Shown here piece by piece: positions 17,829 through 27,060 of a DNA stretch of 64,000 nucleotides. How positions within the stretch are numbered: the stretch's first letter is position 1; each line of letters starts with the position of its first letter. The position numbers were made by a program, and so were the translations under genes. The stretch is taken from assembly GCA_016280725.1 (NCBI GenBank), contig JAEEHF010000036.1, positions 48,777 to 112,776 of the forward strand, given 5' to 3'. The notes below the pieces were generated by a model. The model had not been told where the DNA came from and made no database searches. It saw only the letters and a list, made by a program, of their open reading frames with translations. The stretch is from Bacillota bacterium. GTDB taxonomy: Bacteria; Bacillota; Clostridia; TANB77; UBA1234.

Positions 17829-19030
17829 TTACTCTTTTTTCTCTTTTTGTTGAAGTCTTGAAATGCTCAATAGTACACCACAAGACACCATAAGAATGAC
17901 TAACGAAGAACCACCATAACTACAAAATGGAAGTGAAATTCCAGTTACAGGCATCGATGATGAAATAACAGCTATATTAAATATTGCTTGTATTCCAATC
18001 ATAGCAGTAATACCCACCGCAGTCAAAGAACCATATTTATCATCCGCTCTAAGAGAAATCATAATTCCTCTCCAAATAAAAACAGCAAATAAGATTAAAA
18101 TAAGTGTAACACCTAAAAGTCCAGTTTCTTCAGCCCAAGTAGCTAATATAAAGTCGTTATGAGGTTCTGAAATATACATATATTTTTGAACGCCTTGTCC
18201 TGGACCAGCTCCAAATACTCCACCTGAAGCAATTGCATATAAACTCTGAATTATTTGCCAACCACCACCTAAACTATCTTGCCATGGATCTGTAAATAGC
18301 GTAATTCTTTTTAATCTAAAAGGTGATGATATTGCATAGGCTGCTACTGCTGCAATTCCCGAAATGCCAAGTGGGATAAGATGAATTATTTTTGCTCCAG
18401 CAGTTATAATCATGCAAGCCATTATGACTATAATAATCATCATACAACTTAAGTGGTCCTGAATTACTAATAATCCCATTATCGGCAATAGCGTGAATGC
18501 AATTGGAATTATGCCATTCCAAAACTTCTTAATCTCAGGCCCTCTTTTGCAAATGAAATATGCCAAAAATAAAATAAAACATACTTTCATTATTTCTGAA
18601 GGTTGAAACTGTAATCCAGAAATATTTATCCATCTTAAGGCATCATTTCTTCGAACACCAATACCAGGAACTAAAACTAAACTCATGATTCCGAATACCA
18701 AATAAATATATTAACCATGCAATTCTACTATTAAAAATTCTATAATCTATTCTAGATACTATAAGCATTAATACAAAGCCTATACCAGCGAATAATAACT
18801 GCTTATTAAAGTAAAAATAGCTATCGCCTTCTGTACGAAGCGCATAAGGTGCACTACTGCTAAGTATCATGACCAGCCCAAGAACAAGAATAATAATTAT
18901 AGTAGTAAATAATCCATAATCAAAGTGCTTACCTGTAATAAACAGTTTTATTGGATTATCGCTCTTAGTCTCTTGTTTTTTATTTCTATTATTTACTTTC
19001 CCGTTTCTTAACTTCTGCTTTATTTGTCAT
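17829..19030 (-). CDS. ftsW: Lipid II polymerase FtsW (SEDS family) with two CGG +1 sites
   Basis: Division peptidoglycan glycosyltransferase. The start at 19030 (MTNKAEVKK) has AGGGG 7 bases upstream. The first in-frame CGG (19001-19003) must be skipped to read K-G-KVNNRNKKQETKSDNPIKLF and the first membrane helix (YGLFTTIIIILVLG). The second CGG (18691-18693) must be skipped to read LFGI-G-IMSLVLVPGIGVRRNDALRW. The rest ends at 17829. It contains the SEDS motifs GPGQGVQKY, PEPHNDFILATWAEETG-like SEPHNDF and PFCSYGGSS. The restored size of about 399 residues is normal. Two independent breaks in one essential gene would be hard to explain as mutations. Confidence 0.92.
18690..18693 (-). other. 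Predicted CGGA recoding site 2, ftsW
   Basis: The context is GGT ATT CGG AAT CAT. The required reading is GGT ATT (CGGA) ATC ATG AGT, inside a membrane segment (F-G-I-G-I-M-S). Confidence 0.9.
19000..19003 (-). other. Predicted CGGG recoding site 1, ftsW
   Basis: The context is AAG AAA CGG GAA at codon 10. The required reading is AAA (CGGG) AAA GTA AAT. Without the skip the frame stops three codons after CGG, so FtsW would be lost from its start. Confidence 0.88.
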
Positions 19031-19045
19031 TAGATTCCCCTAACC

Positions 19046-20038
19046 TTAAATCATTTTAAAACCTACAAAGCATAAAATTGCTGTAATAATCCAAAACATA
19101 GGAACAATAATTGTTTCCTTCATTCCACAAAGTTCTAAATGGTGGTGAATAGGAGCCATTTTAAAAAACCTTTTACCATTTGTTGCTTTAAAATATATTA
19201 CCTGTATCATAACTGATATTGCTTCTACAACACACACTCCAGCAACAACAATTAATATTAGTGGCATCTTAAGCATTATTGCAGATGCACAAAAAGCTCC
19301 ACCAAGTGCTAGCGAACCAGTGTCTCCCATGAATACTTTAGCAGGATACAAATTAAATATCATAAATCCAATTGTACTTCCTGCAACTATTGCCGAAAAA
19401 GTACTAACGGTTTTATCACCCCATGCCATAGCTACAAATATGAAAAATATCATAATAATAGTTGAAACTCCGGAAGCAAGACCATCTAGCCCATCTGTAA
19501 GATTTAGACTATTAGTACATGCTACCATAACAAATGCAGTAAATATTATAAATACAACTGAAGGCAAAATAATATAGTTTTTCCAAATCGGAATATAAAT
19601 ATCTGTACCAAAATCACTAAACGCTAAATAAACAGAAAATGCAATAGCTATTATTGATAAACCAATCATTTTAAGTTTTGGACTTAATCCTTTAGGATTT
19701 TTAAGAATTAATTTCTTGAAATCATCTATAAACCCTATGATACCAAACCCCAAAGTTACAAGTGCTATAGGAATTATGTTTGGATACTTTATTCCAACTA
19801 TGAGCGAAATTGCAACAATTACTATTAACATCATAATGCCACCCATGGTAGGTGTTCCTGTCTTTTTAAGGTGACTTTGTGGGCCATCGTCTCTAACTAC
19901 CTGGCCAATTTTCCTTTTCTTTAAAATTGGAACTACTATTAACCCCAGTATAAAAGTTGCCACAAATGCAGCAATTAATACTTTAGTCTGTAAATTAATT
20001 CCGTCAAAATTACTATAAATACTTTTTAAAACTGACAT
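19046..20038 (-). CDS. mraY: Phospho-N-acetylmuramoyl-pentapeptide-transferase
   Basis: Integral membrane enzyme that makes lipid I from UDP-MurNAc-pentapeptide and undecaprenyl phosphate. 330 residues, about ten membrane helices. Diagnostic motifs are GTPTMGG (60s), GFIDDFKK, NLTDGLDGLA, FNLYPAKVFMGDTGSLALGG and APIHHHLE. It is between murE and ftsW, the standard dcw order, but murF and murD are absent from this run. Confidence 0.97.
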   Translation of the reverse strand: MSVLKSIYSNFDGINLQTKVLIAAFVATFILGLIVVPILKKRKIGQVVRDDGPQSHLKKTGTPTMGGIMMLIVIVAISLIVGIKYPNIIPIALVTLGFGIIGFIDDFKKLILKNPKGLSPKLKMIGLSIIAIAFSVYLAFSDFGTDIYIPIWKNYIILPSVVFIIFTAFVMVACTNSLNLTDGLDGLASGVSTIIMIFFIFVAMAWGDKTVSTFSAIVAGSTIGFMIFNLYPAKVFMGDTGSLALGGAFCASAIMLKMPLILIVVAGVCVVEAISVMIQVIYFKATNGKRFFKMAPIHHHLELCGMKETIIVPMFWIITAILCFVGFKMI

Positions 20039-20062
20039 TATTTTATATCATCCTTTTTTATT

Positions 20063-21541
20063 TTAATCTTCTCTTGGTTTTGCTTCTGGAAGATATTTTA
20101 ATGCTTTTAGTGCAACTTCTCTATCGTCAAAGTGCTTCTTTTCACCATTAATTTCTTGATATGTTTCATGACCTTTTCCAGCAATAACAACTATATCGTT
20201 TCTTTTAGCTCTACGAATTGCATGCTCAATTGCTTTTTTTCTATTTTGTATAATTTTATATTCACACTTTGTTTTGTCTATTCCTTCTTTTATATCTGCA
20301 ATAATCTTAGCTGGATCTTCACTTCTTGGATTATCAGAAGTAATAATAACAAGGTCTGAAAGTCTTCCTGCAATTTCTCCCATCATAGGTCGTTTAAATG
20401 GATCTCTATCACCGCCACAGCCAAATACACAAATAACTCTTCCTCTTGTGTATGATTTAACAGCTTTAAGTATTCCTTCTAAGCTTGCAGGTGTATGAGC
20501 ATAATCAACCATTATAACAAAATCTCTAGTGTTAGGTACAATTTCACTTCTTCCAGGGATCTTTATTTCTTCTAATCCTTGAATCATAGCTTCAACAGTT
20601 GCACCTAGCTTCGCTGTAACACAAATTGCTGCCAAAGCATTATAAACTGTGAATCTTCCAGGTATTGGAACTTTTATTCGTTGCAAAATTCTATTCATTG
20701 AAATTTTAAAATCTGAATAAGTATTAGTAATTATAATATCTCTTGCGCCAACAAAAGGATTATTATCAATTCCATATGTCGTGATAGGACATGTAATCAT
20801 TGTCATTAGTTTTCTTGCATACATGTCATCAACATTTATAAATGCTTCTTTTGTCATCGTGAATAATTTAGCTTTTGCTTCTAAGTAATTATCAAATGTT
20901 TTATGAAAATCTAAATGATCTTCTGATAGATTTGTGAATACTCCAATATCAAACGCACTGCCATATACTCTATCAAGACTAAGCGCATGAGAAGAAACTT
21001 CCATTACTACAACATCGCAACCACTATCGGCCATCTTTCTAAATAAGCATTGAAGATCAACAGATTCAGGTGTAGTTCTTGAAGATTCCACTTCATCACT
21101 ACCAATCATGTTTTTGATTGTGCCAATTAAGCCAACCTTTCGCCCTGATTTTTCCAATATATTTTTTATCATATACGTTGTAGTAGTTTTTCCTTTAGTA
21201 CCTGTAACACCAACCAACTTAAAATCTCTTGATGGATGATTATAAAAATTGCATGCAGATACAGCCATAAATCTTCTTGTATCACTTGTAACTATAACAG
21301 TAACATTTTCTGGAATTGAATTTATATCTACTTTATCTTGCATAACAACTATGCATGAAGCACCATTTTCGATACTATTTTTAATATATTCATGTCCATC
21401 TGTCTTAAAACCAACAATGCAAATAAACATATCGTTTGGTTTAACTTCTCTAGAATCATACTTGATTTCGCTAATATCGATTTCTAGGTTTCCCCTAGAA
21501 GATATAACTTCACAATCAGAAATTATTTCTACAAGTTTCAT
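20063..21541 (-). CDS. murE: UDP-MurNAc-L-Ala-D-Glu ligase MurE
   Basis: Mur ligase adding the third residue (usually meso-DAP) of the stem peptide. About 492 residues. The ATP motif is GVTGTKGKTTT, the central part includes TTPESVDLQ and VMEVSSHAL, and the end has DNPRSEDP, the signature associated with DAP-specific MurE. The start at 21541 was chosen (AAGGAG 7 bases upstream). The longer ORF start is a TTG with no better site. Confidence 0.95.
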   Translation of the reverse strand: MKLVEIISDCEVISSRGNLEIDISEIKYDSREVKPNDMFICIVGFKTDGHEYIKNSIENGASCIVVMQDKVDINSIPENVTVIVTSDTRRFMAVSACNFYNHPSRDFKLVGVTGTKGKTTTTYMIKNILEKSGRKVGLIGTIKNMIGSDEVESSRTTPESVDLQCLFRKMADSGCDVVVMEVSSHALSLDRVYGSAFDIGVFTNLSEDHLDFHKTFDNYLEAKAKLFTMTKEAFINVDDMYARKLMTMITCPITTYGIDNNPFVGARDIIITNTYSDFKISMNRILQRIKVPIPGRFTVYNALAAICVTAKLGATVEAMIQGLEEIKIPGRSEIVPNTRDFVIMVDYAHTPASLEGILKAVKSYTRGRVICVFGCGGDRDPFKRPMMGEIAGRLSDLVIITSDNPRSEDPAKIIADIKEGIDKTKCEYKIIQNRKKAIEHAIRRAKRNDIVVIAGKGHETYQEINGEKKHFDDREVALKALKYLPEAKPRED

Positions 21542-21556
21542 AAGCAATCTCCTTTT

Positions 21557-23725
21557 CTACTGAACATCAATTCCACCGCTACCAAATTCAACATGAATAA
21601 TTGTGCCTTCATCAACTTTTGTACCAGCCGGTGGATCTTGGAATATAGCAACCCCGTTTCCCGTGAGTTTTGCATTTAGATTCTTTCCTAATAATGTATC
21701 TTTAACGTTGTTCTTGCTTTGCTTTCTAACATTTGGAACCTCAATCTTATTACTATTAACACCAGAAACCTGGATCTTAACAATTCCTTTTTCGTCTAAC
21801 AACTCTCCTGCTTTTGGAATCGTGCCAGATACTATCGCATCTCCTGCAATTCCATTTTCAGCAACATATTTCAACCCTGAATTTGTAATAATCTTTTTGG
21901 CATCTTCAAATGTTTTTCCTGATATATTAGGGACAGTTATTTTGTTCTCTTTATCATCTACCTCATAGTCCTTTGGAACATCTTGATATTCAAGTATATC
22001 ACCTAACAATTTTCCAACTACTGGAGCAACGATTCCTCCTCCTTGGTGTCCATTAGGTCCCTTAGGATTATAAAGATTAAATAATACTGCTACGGTTGGA
22101 TTATCTGCTGGAGCTAAAGCAACAAAAGATGCAACATAAGTTTTATTGTCTCCCCTTCCTTGCTCAGCAGTCGAAGTCTTTCCAGCAATACGATATCCAC
22201 TAACTTGCGCATAACGGCCAGTACCATCAGATACAACGCTTTCCATCATATTTAATACTTTATTTGCCGTCGATTCAGAAATAACTTGCTTAGCAACTTC
22301 AGTTGTGTAATTTTCTACTATTTTTCCATCTCCGTCTTCAATTGTTTTAACTAAACGAGGAGTAAGTATTTTTCCTCCATTTGCTATAGAACATATTGTA
22401 TTTAACATATTAAGTGGTGTAAGAGTAAAACCTTGTCCAAATCCACCAGTTGCTACAGATGACTTTGACGCTGTTTTTACTGTATGAATTATTCCATTGG
22501 CCTCACCAATTATTCCTGAACCAGTTCCTTTAGAAACGCCAAATGCATTTAAGTAGCTATAAAACTTTTGTGCACCAATTCTTAACGCAACAGTCATGTA
22601 AACTGGATTACAAGAATTCATTAATCCTTGCCTTAAGCTCTGAACGCCATGAGGAGTAGTACGCCAGCAAGCAATATCCCAATCCTCAACCTTAAGTGAG
22701 CCAGTACAATTAAAGTCTTTACTATCTACATTAGTAACAACACCTTCTTCAATTGCAATTGCAGCTGTTATTACTTTAAAAACAGACCCTGGTTCATAAG
22801 CATCAGATACGCACTTATTGTTCCACATAGACTGTAATGCATTAGCTTTTTGAGTAGAATTATATGTATCCCAAGCAAGTTTATCTTTTGCAATAGTTAC
22901 TGTAAAAGGTGAATTTGGGTCATAATCAGGTGCTGTTGCCATAGCAAGTATTTCACCATTTTGTGGATTCATAACAATACATGTTCCATAATCAGGTTTA
23001 TTATCATCCATTGCTTGTTTTAAATATTTTTCTGTCATGTATTGGATTCTTTCATCAATAGTTAAATATAAATTAGAGCCATCCTCTGAAGGGACATATG
23101 TAACATCATCTAATGGCATATCCTTTCCCGTAGCATCTTTTGATGTAACTCTACGACCCGCAACACCTTTAAGAATATTTTCATATTTTGCTTCAAGTCC
23201 TTCTAGACCTTGATTATCAGTCCCGCAAAAGCCTAAAACTTGCGATAAAAAGTTTCCTTTTGGATAATAGCGTTTTGTATCTTCATATATATTAATTCCA
23301 GAAATTTTTTCTTCTTTAATCCAAGCTCTTACCTTATCGGTTACTTCTTTATCTAGCTTTTTGGCAATTACTTCTTCAACAGAAGTTTTATTTACTTTTC
23401 CTAATATAGTATCGTAATCTAAATCTAGAATGCTTGCTAAACCTTCTGCAGTTTTTTCTTTATGCTTAACATTCTTAGGCGTAACACTAATTGTTTCAAC
23501 GCTAACAGACTTAGCCAATACTACGCCATTTCTATCATATATAGTGCCCCTCTTTGGGCTTATAATACTATTTTTGGTTTGTTGACTATATGCTTTTTGA
23601 CTTAGTTCTTCTGCTCTAATAACTTGCCAATAAAACATTCTTGCAAACAAGGCAACAATGAGTAGCATAAAGAAAATTAAAATAACAATTATTCTTTTTT
23701 TAGAACTTGTTTCTATATTGTCCAA
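21557..23725 (-). CDS. Class B penicillin-binding protein with PASTA domains (SpoVD/FtsI type)
   Basis: Septal or sporulation transpeptidase that works with FtsW. The best start is the TTG at 23725 (LDNIETSSKKR) because GGAGG lies 7 bases upstream; the ATG at 23770 has no such site. There is one membrane helix near the N-terminus (about 12-33), a PBP dimerisation domain, then a transpeptidase domain with SVFK, SCN and KTS motifs. Two C-terminal PASTA domains (VPNISGKTFEDAKKI..., VPNVRKQSKNNVKD...) bind cell wall. A hairpin terminator precedes it, so it may be partly uncoupled from ftsL. Confidence 0.92.
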   Translation of the reverse strand: MDNIETSSKKRIIVILIFFMLLIVALFARMFYWQVIRAEELSQKAYSQQTKNSIISPKRGTIYDRNGVVLAKSVSVETISVTPKNVKHKEKTAEGLASILDLDYDTILGKVNKTSVEEVIAKKLDKEVTDKVRAWIKEEKISGINIYEDTKRYYPKGNFLSQVLGFCGTDNQGLEGLEAKYENILKGVAGRRVTSKDATGKDMPLDDVTYVPSEDGSNLYLTIDERIQYMTEKYLKQAMDDNKPDYGTCIVMNPQNGEILAMATAPDYDPNSPFTVTIAKDKLAWDTYNSTQKANALQSMWNNKCVSDAYEPGSVFKVITAAIAIEEGVVTNVDSKDFNCTGSLKVEDWDIACWRTTPHGVQSLRQGLMNSCNPVYMTVALRIGAQKFYSYLNAFGVSKGTGSGIIGEANGIIHTVKTASKSSVATGGFGQGFTLTPLNMLNTICSIANGGKILTPRLVKTIEDGDGKIVENYTTEVAKQVISESTANKVLNMMESVVSDGTGRYAQVSGYRIAGKTSTAEQGRGDNKTYVASFVALAPADNPTVAVLFNLYNPKGPNGHQGGGIVAPVVGKLLGDILEYQDVPKDYEVDDKENKITVPNISGKTFEDAKKIITNSGLKYVAENGIAGDAIVSGTIPKAGELLDEKGIVKIQVSGVNSNKIEVPNVRKQSKNNVKDTLLGKNLNAKLTGNGVAIFQDPPAGTKVDEGTIIHVEFGSGGIDVQ

Positions 23726-23802
23726 GCCAATTCCTCCATAATAAGATCTTTCATTAATTATAACATACATTATCTAACAATTATATTATATTTGAAGAAA
23801 AA

Positions 23803-23836
23803 AATAGAGTGTCATATGTAAAGTTGACACTCTATT
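23803..23836 (-). terminator. Intrinsic terminator between ftsL and the PBP gene
   Basis: The AAAATAGAGTGTCA stem with its complement and a T-rich tail lies just after the ftsL-like stop. It may reduce transcription into the PBP gene. Confidence 0.75.
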
Positions 23837-24571
23837 TTATTCAAATATATCTACCACTTTATTGGCTAATTTCATATACCATGCAGGCTCTTCAACCTTT
23901 TCAATATTTGGCGGAGTTATAACTCTATCTTTCTTTTCAAAATTTATGTAGACTATTTGAGACGCTTGCGGCTTTTGCATTCCAAGCTGATATTTAGCAT
24001 AATTTTCAATGTAGGAAAGATCTGTTTCACTATCAATTTCTGCTTGAATTTGCTCATTTAGCGTTTGGCTATTTACCAATTGCTTTTTTGCCTTTTCAAC
24101 CTGATTAAACTTCTCGTTGATTAAAGATGAACGGTACAAAATGCAGAACAGAATTGCTATTCCACAAATAATCAAAAAAGTATTGTTGATTCTTCTAAAT
24201 ACTTTTTCTTTACTAGCTCTTGAGCGTTTTTCATCTTTAGAAGTTTTAACAACATCAGCCGCAATAGTCTCCGGCTTATTTCTAAAAGAGGGTTTTTTAG
24301 AAATATTGCTATCAATGTTAAACATTTCTTTTTTGCCTTCACCAGATGCTTTACTACTTTTATATTTTATTCCTGAAGGAATATTTAAGTAGTCGTCGCT
24401 ATAAGCGCTATAATAATTCTGTACTGGCGCTTCGTAGTTGTATACAGATTTTCTTTGTGTATGTCTTACTTGAGGATAGGCAGAAACCATATTTTGTCTA
24501 TTGTTCTTTCTTCTTCTAGGTTCGTAATCATATTCATAATCATAGTCATAATCATAACTTGCTAGTGGCAT
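23837..24571 (-). CDS. FtsL/DivIC-like cell division protein
   Basis: 244 residues in the ftsL position of the dcw cluster. The N-terminal cytosolic part is low complexity, with Tyr/Asp alternation (SYDYDYDYEYDYE, residues 4-16) followed by basic RRRKNNR. One membrane helix (about 130-150, INNTFLIICGIAILFCILY) is followed by a leucine-rich coiled coil (LINEKFNQVEKAKKQLVNSQ) and a C-terminal YAKYQLGMQKPQ motif typical of FtsL/DivIC (septum-forming initiator). It is longer than usual because of the cytosolic tail. Confidence 0.82.
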   Translation of the reverse strand: MPLASYDYDYDYEYDYEPRRRKNNRQNMVSAYPQVRHTQRKSVYNYEAPVQNYYSAYSDDYLNIPSGIKYKSSKASGEGKKEMFNIDSNISKKPSFRNKPETIAADVVKTSKDEKRSRASKEKVFRRINNTFLIICGIAILFCILYRSSLINEKFNQVEKAKKQLVNSQTLNEQIQAEIDSETDLSYIENYAKYQLGMQKPQASQIVYINFEKKDRVITPPNIEKVEEPAWYMKLANKVVDIFE

Positions 24572-24594
24572 CTGTCTTCACCTCTTTTCTTTAG

Positions 24595-25518
24595 TTAAAA
24601 TCTTCTTTCAAATACTCTAAGTTTACTAGATTTAGAACGAGAATTTGTTTTCATCTCTTCATCACTAGGTACTATCGGTTTTCTTGTAATTACTTTTCCA
24701 AATGATTTTGCTCCACAAACGCATACTGGAAAATCTTTTGGACATGTACATTTTCCCTGAGCATTATTAAATGCGGTCTTAACGATTCTATCTTCTAACG
24801 AATGGAAAGTTATTATACATAGTCTTCCTTTATCATTTAGTAATTCGATGCAATCGTTAATTGCTTTTTCTAAATCCTTAAGCTCGCCGTTAACTTCAAT
24901 CCTTAAAGCTTGGAAAATTCGTTTACATGAATCAATTTCATTTTTACTATCTACTTGCTTTATTAATTCTCTTAATTGCTTTGTTGTTTCAATTCTATTA
25001 TCTTGTCTTTCTTTAACTATCTTGCTTGCTATTTTTTTAGAATTATTCTCTTCACCATATTTGAAAAATATATCTTCTAATTGTTTTTGTGAATATTCAT
25101 TTATTATTGTTTCTGCTGTAATAGATTGTGTCTTGTCCATCCTCATATCAAGCATTGAATCTTTCATATAGCTAAAGCCTCGACTTTCTTCATCAAGTTG
25201 ATATGAAGAAACACCTAAGTCTAGTAGTATACCATCAACACTTTTTATACCAAGTCCTTGTAAGATACTTTTTATATCTTCATGTTTTCCCCAGATATAA
25301 CGAACATTGTCATATTCTTTTAGTCTTTCGTGACTTGCATTTAGTGCATCTTGATCTCGGTCAATTCCAATTAGAAGTCCATCTTTTGATAACTTTTTAA
25401 CAATTTCAGATGAATGACCTGCACCTCCTAACGTACCATCAACATATGTTCCATCAGGCTTGATATTAAGATTTTCAATTACTTCATTTAACATTATAGG
25501 TATATGCTTAAATTCCAT
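24595..25518 (-). CDS. rsmH: 16S rRNA (cytosine1402-N4)-methyltransferase
   Basis: SAM-dependent enzyme of the 30S decoding centre. About 307 residues from MEFKHIPIMLNEVIENL. Motifs are TYVDGTLGGAGHS, DGILLDLGVSSYQLD and FHSLEDRIVK, diagnostic for RsmH (MraW). The start at 25518 has GGAG six bases upstream; the ATG at 25530 overlaps that site. It follows mraZ. Confidence 0.95.
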   Translation of the reverse strand: MEFKHIPIMLNEVIENLNIKPDGTYVDGTLGGAGHSSEIVKKLSKDGLLIGIDRDQDALNASHERLKEYDNVRYIWGKHEDIKSILQGLGIKSVDGILLDLGVSSYQLDEESRGFSYMKDSMLDMRMDKTQSITAETIINEYSQKQLEDIFFKYGEENNSKKIASKIVKERQDNRIETTKQLRELIKQVDSKNEIDSCKRIFQALRIEVNGELKDLEKAINDCIELLNDKGRLCIITFHSLEDRIVKTAFNNAQGKCTCPKDFPVCVCGAKSFGKVITRKPIVPSDEEMKTNSRSKSSKLRVFERRF

Positions 25519-25553
25519 TTCTAACTCCATTAGACTTTATATAGTTCTTTTGT

Positions 25554-25982
25554 TTATATACCTAAAAGGCTCATCTTTTCAGCAATATCATCAGCATCTT
25601 GATTATTACTATATTCTTCCCATTTATCTTTACTCCAGAATTCAATTCTAGAAGAAACACCTATTATAGTTACTTCTTTCTTAAGCGATGCAAATTCTCT
25701 TAATGTAGATGAAATAAGTATTCTTCCTTGTGAATCTATATCGCAAAGAACTGCGCTAGAAAAGAAGAATCTAGTAAAGCTTCTAGCATCCTTACCAGTA
25801 ACAAGTGGAAGCTCTTTAATCTTTTCTTCAATTTCTTTCCAAGCACTTATTGAATATCCGTACAGACATCCATCAAAGCCCTTGGTAACTATAAATTGTT
25901 CGCCAAGTTCAGTTCTAAACTTAGAAGGTAGTATTATCCTGCCTTTAGCGTCAATATTATGAAAATATTCACCTAATAGCAT
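25554..25982 (-). CDS. mraZ: Transcriptional regulator MraZ
   Basis: AbrB-fold repressor of the dcw cluster, binding its own promoter. About 142 residues from [23 protein letters not shown]. The two DxKGR-type repeats (DAKGRIILP and DSQGRILIS) are visible. The start at 25982 has GGGAGG upstream. Candidate binding boxes are present at 26001-26030. Confidence 0.94.
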   Translation of the reverse strand: MLLGEYFHNIDAKGRIILPSKFRTELGEQFIVTKGFDGCLYGYSISAWKEIEEKIKELPLVTGKDARSFTRFFFSSAVLCDIDSQGRILISSTLREFASLKKEVTIIGVSSRIEFWSKDKWEEYSNNQDADDIAEKMSLLGI

Positions 25983-26000
25983 TCCAACACCTCCCAAAAT

Positions 26001-26030
26001 TTACTCCACTTTACTCCACTTTCCTCCACT
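26001..26030 (-). promoter_or_regulatory. Tandem MraZ boxes upstream of mraZ
   Basis: Three 10-bp direct repeats on the minus strand (AGTGGAGGAA, AGTGGAGTAA, AGTGGAGTAA), containing AAAGTGG boxes separated by three bases. This matches the AAAGTGK-N3 arrangement known for mollicute MraZ. Their place directly before mraZ supports autoregulation. Confidence 0.75.
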
Positions 26031-26048
26031 TCGATTTAATTTTAGATT

Positions 26049-26085
26049 AAAAAAAGACTAAAAGCAACTACTTTTAGTCTTTTTA
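26049..26085. terminator. Bidirectional hairpin between the lipoprotein gene and mraZ
   Basis: The stem AAAAAGACTAAAAG pairs with CTTTTAGTCTTTTT around a short loop. It probably ends the minus-strand lipoprotein transcript. Confidence 0.75.
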
Positions 26086-26207
26086 ATAATTTTGTAATGT
26101 TTTGCCCTTGAAAACGGACAGTTCTATTTCTTAACTTCAAAATTTAGCTTATGTCAACTAAGCTATGACTCAACCTTAACATAAAGAGTCCTACTTAATT
26201 TGAAAAA

Positions 26208-26876
26208 TTACTTAGGAAAAACATTTAGGTTAACTTGAGATACACCTGCGTCGTCAGAGTCTCCAGTAACGTATATAGATAGAGTACCTTCGTAATTCAT
26301 ATCAGATAATTCAATATGCCATTCAAAATAGCTTCCATCATTTGACACTGGATTACCAAGAAGCTTAAATAATTCACTTCTTGTCATTCCAAATGAAACT
26401 CCAAGTATAGAAACGCCTTGATCAGCAGGCTCATCTGCATAAGTCGTCATAGTAATCTCTTCAGCTTCTGCTTCAGTAATACTAACAGCTGAATCGCTAT
26501 TATTGTAGTATGCAGGGATAAGTACATAGTCCTCATTTTCATCTAAAAAGATATTAGCAGAAAAGAAATCGCCTGCAGCAAGCTCTTTTTCATCTCTAGT
26601 ATCATCTTTAGGAACACCAGCAGATTCTAAATCTTTTAGTTTATATGGCATTGGTACTTTTGTGCCATTAACTACAACAGCGATATCAGACTTGCTAAGT
26701 TTTAGTGTTCCAGCACTTGAAGATGTTGTTTGTGTTTCATTTATCGTATTATTAGTACTTTCGGTATTTGAAGTTACTTCTTGTTGTACATTATTTTCAA
26801 CATTTGTTTTCTCACCACAAGCAACTAGGCTAAGTCCTACAACAGTAACTGCCATCATTAATAATAATTTCTTCAT
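26208..26876 (-). CDS. Secreted lipoprotein, unknown function
   Basis: 222 residues with an N-terminal lipoprotein signal peptide (MKKLLLMMAVTVVGLSLVAC, lipobox LVAC at about 17-20), then a Thr/Ser/Asn-rich linker. The mature domain has a segment (SILGVSFGMTRSELFKLLGNPV) resembling small outer-surface proteins with BamE/SmpA-like folds, where a GMTxxEVxxLLG motif is common. The function is unknown. Confidence 0.7.
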   Translation of the reverse strand: MKKLLLMMAVTVVGLSLVACGEKTNVENNVQQEVTSNTESTNNTINETQTTSSSAGTLKLSKSDIAVVVNGTKVPMPYKLKDLESAGVPKDDTRDEKELAAGDFFSANIFLDENEDYVLIPAYYNNSDSAVSITEAEAEEITMTTYADEPADQGVSILGVSFGMTRSELFKLLGNPVSNDGSYFEWHIELSDMNYEGTLSIYVTGDSDDAGVSQVNLNVFPK

Positions 26877-26952
26877 TTTTTGTCATCCTCTCTTATAAAA
26901 ATTATCGACATATAAACAATACTACTTTCATTTAAATAGTGTCAAGCCCCAC

Positions 26953-27002
26953 AAAAAAAGAAGACCAGAAAAGGTGTTATACCTCTTTTCTGTTCCTCTT
27001 TT
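26953..27002 (-). terminator. Intrinsic terminator after the 27061-28119 gene
   Basis: The minus-strand stem GAACAGAAAAGAGGT with its imperfect complement is followed by a T run. It lies downstream of the stop codon at 27061. Confidence 0.75.
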
Positions 27003-27060
27003 GATAATCCCTTTTTACAAGCGTTTTTATAACAACAATTTTTATTGAACCAAAATTATT

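Noticed and set aside
17829..18701. FtsW starting at 18701 as a short protein
   Set aside because: That start lacks the first helices and a good ribosome binding site. The true start at 19030 with two recoded sites gives a complete family-length protein.
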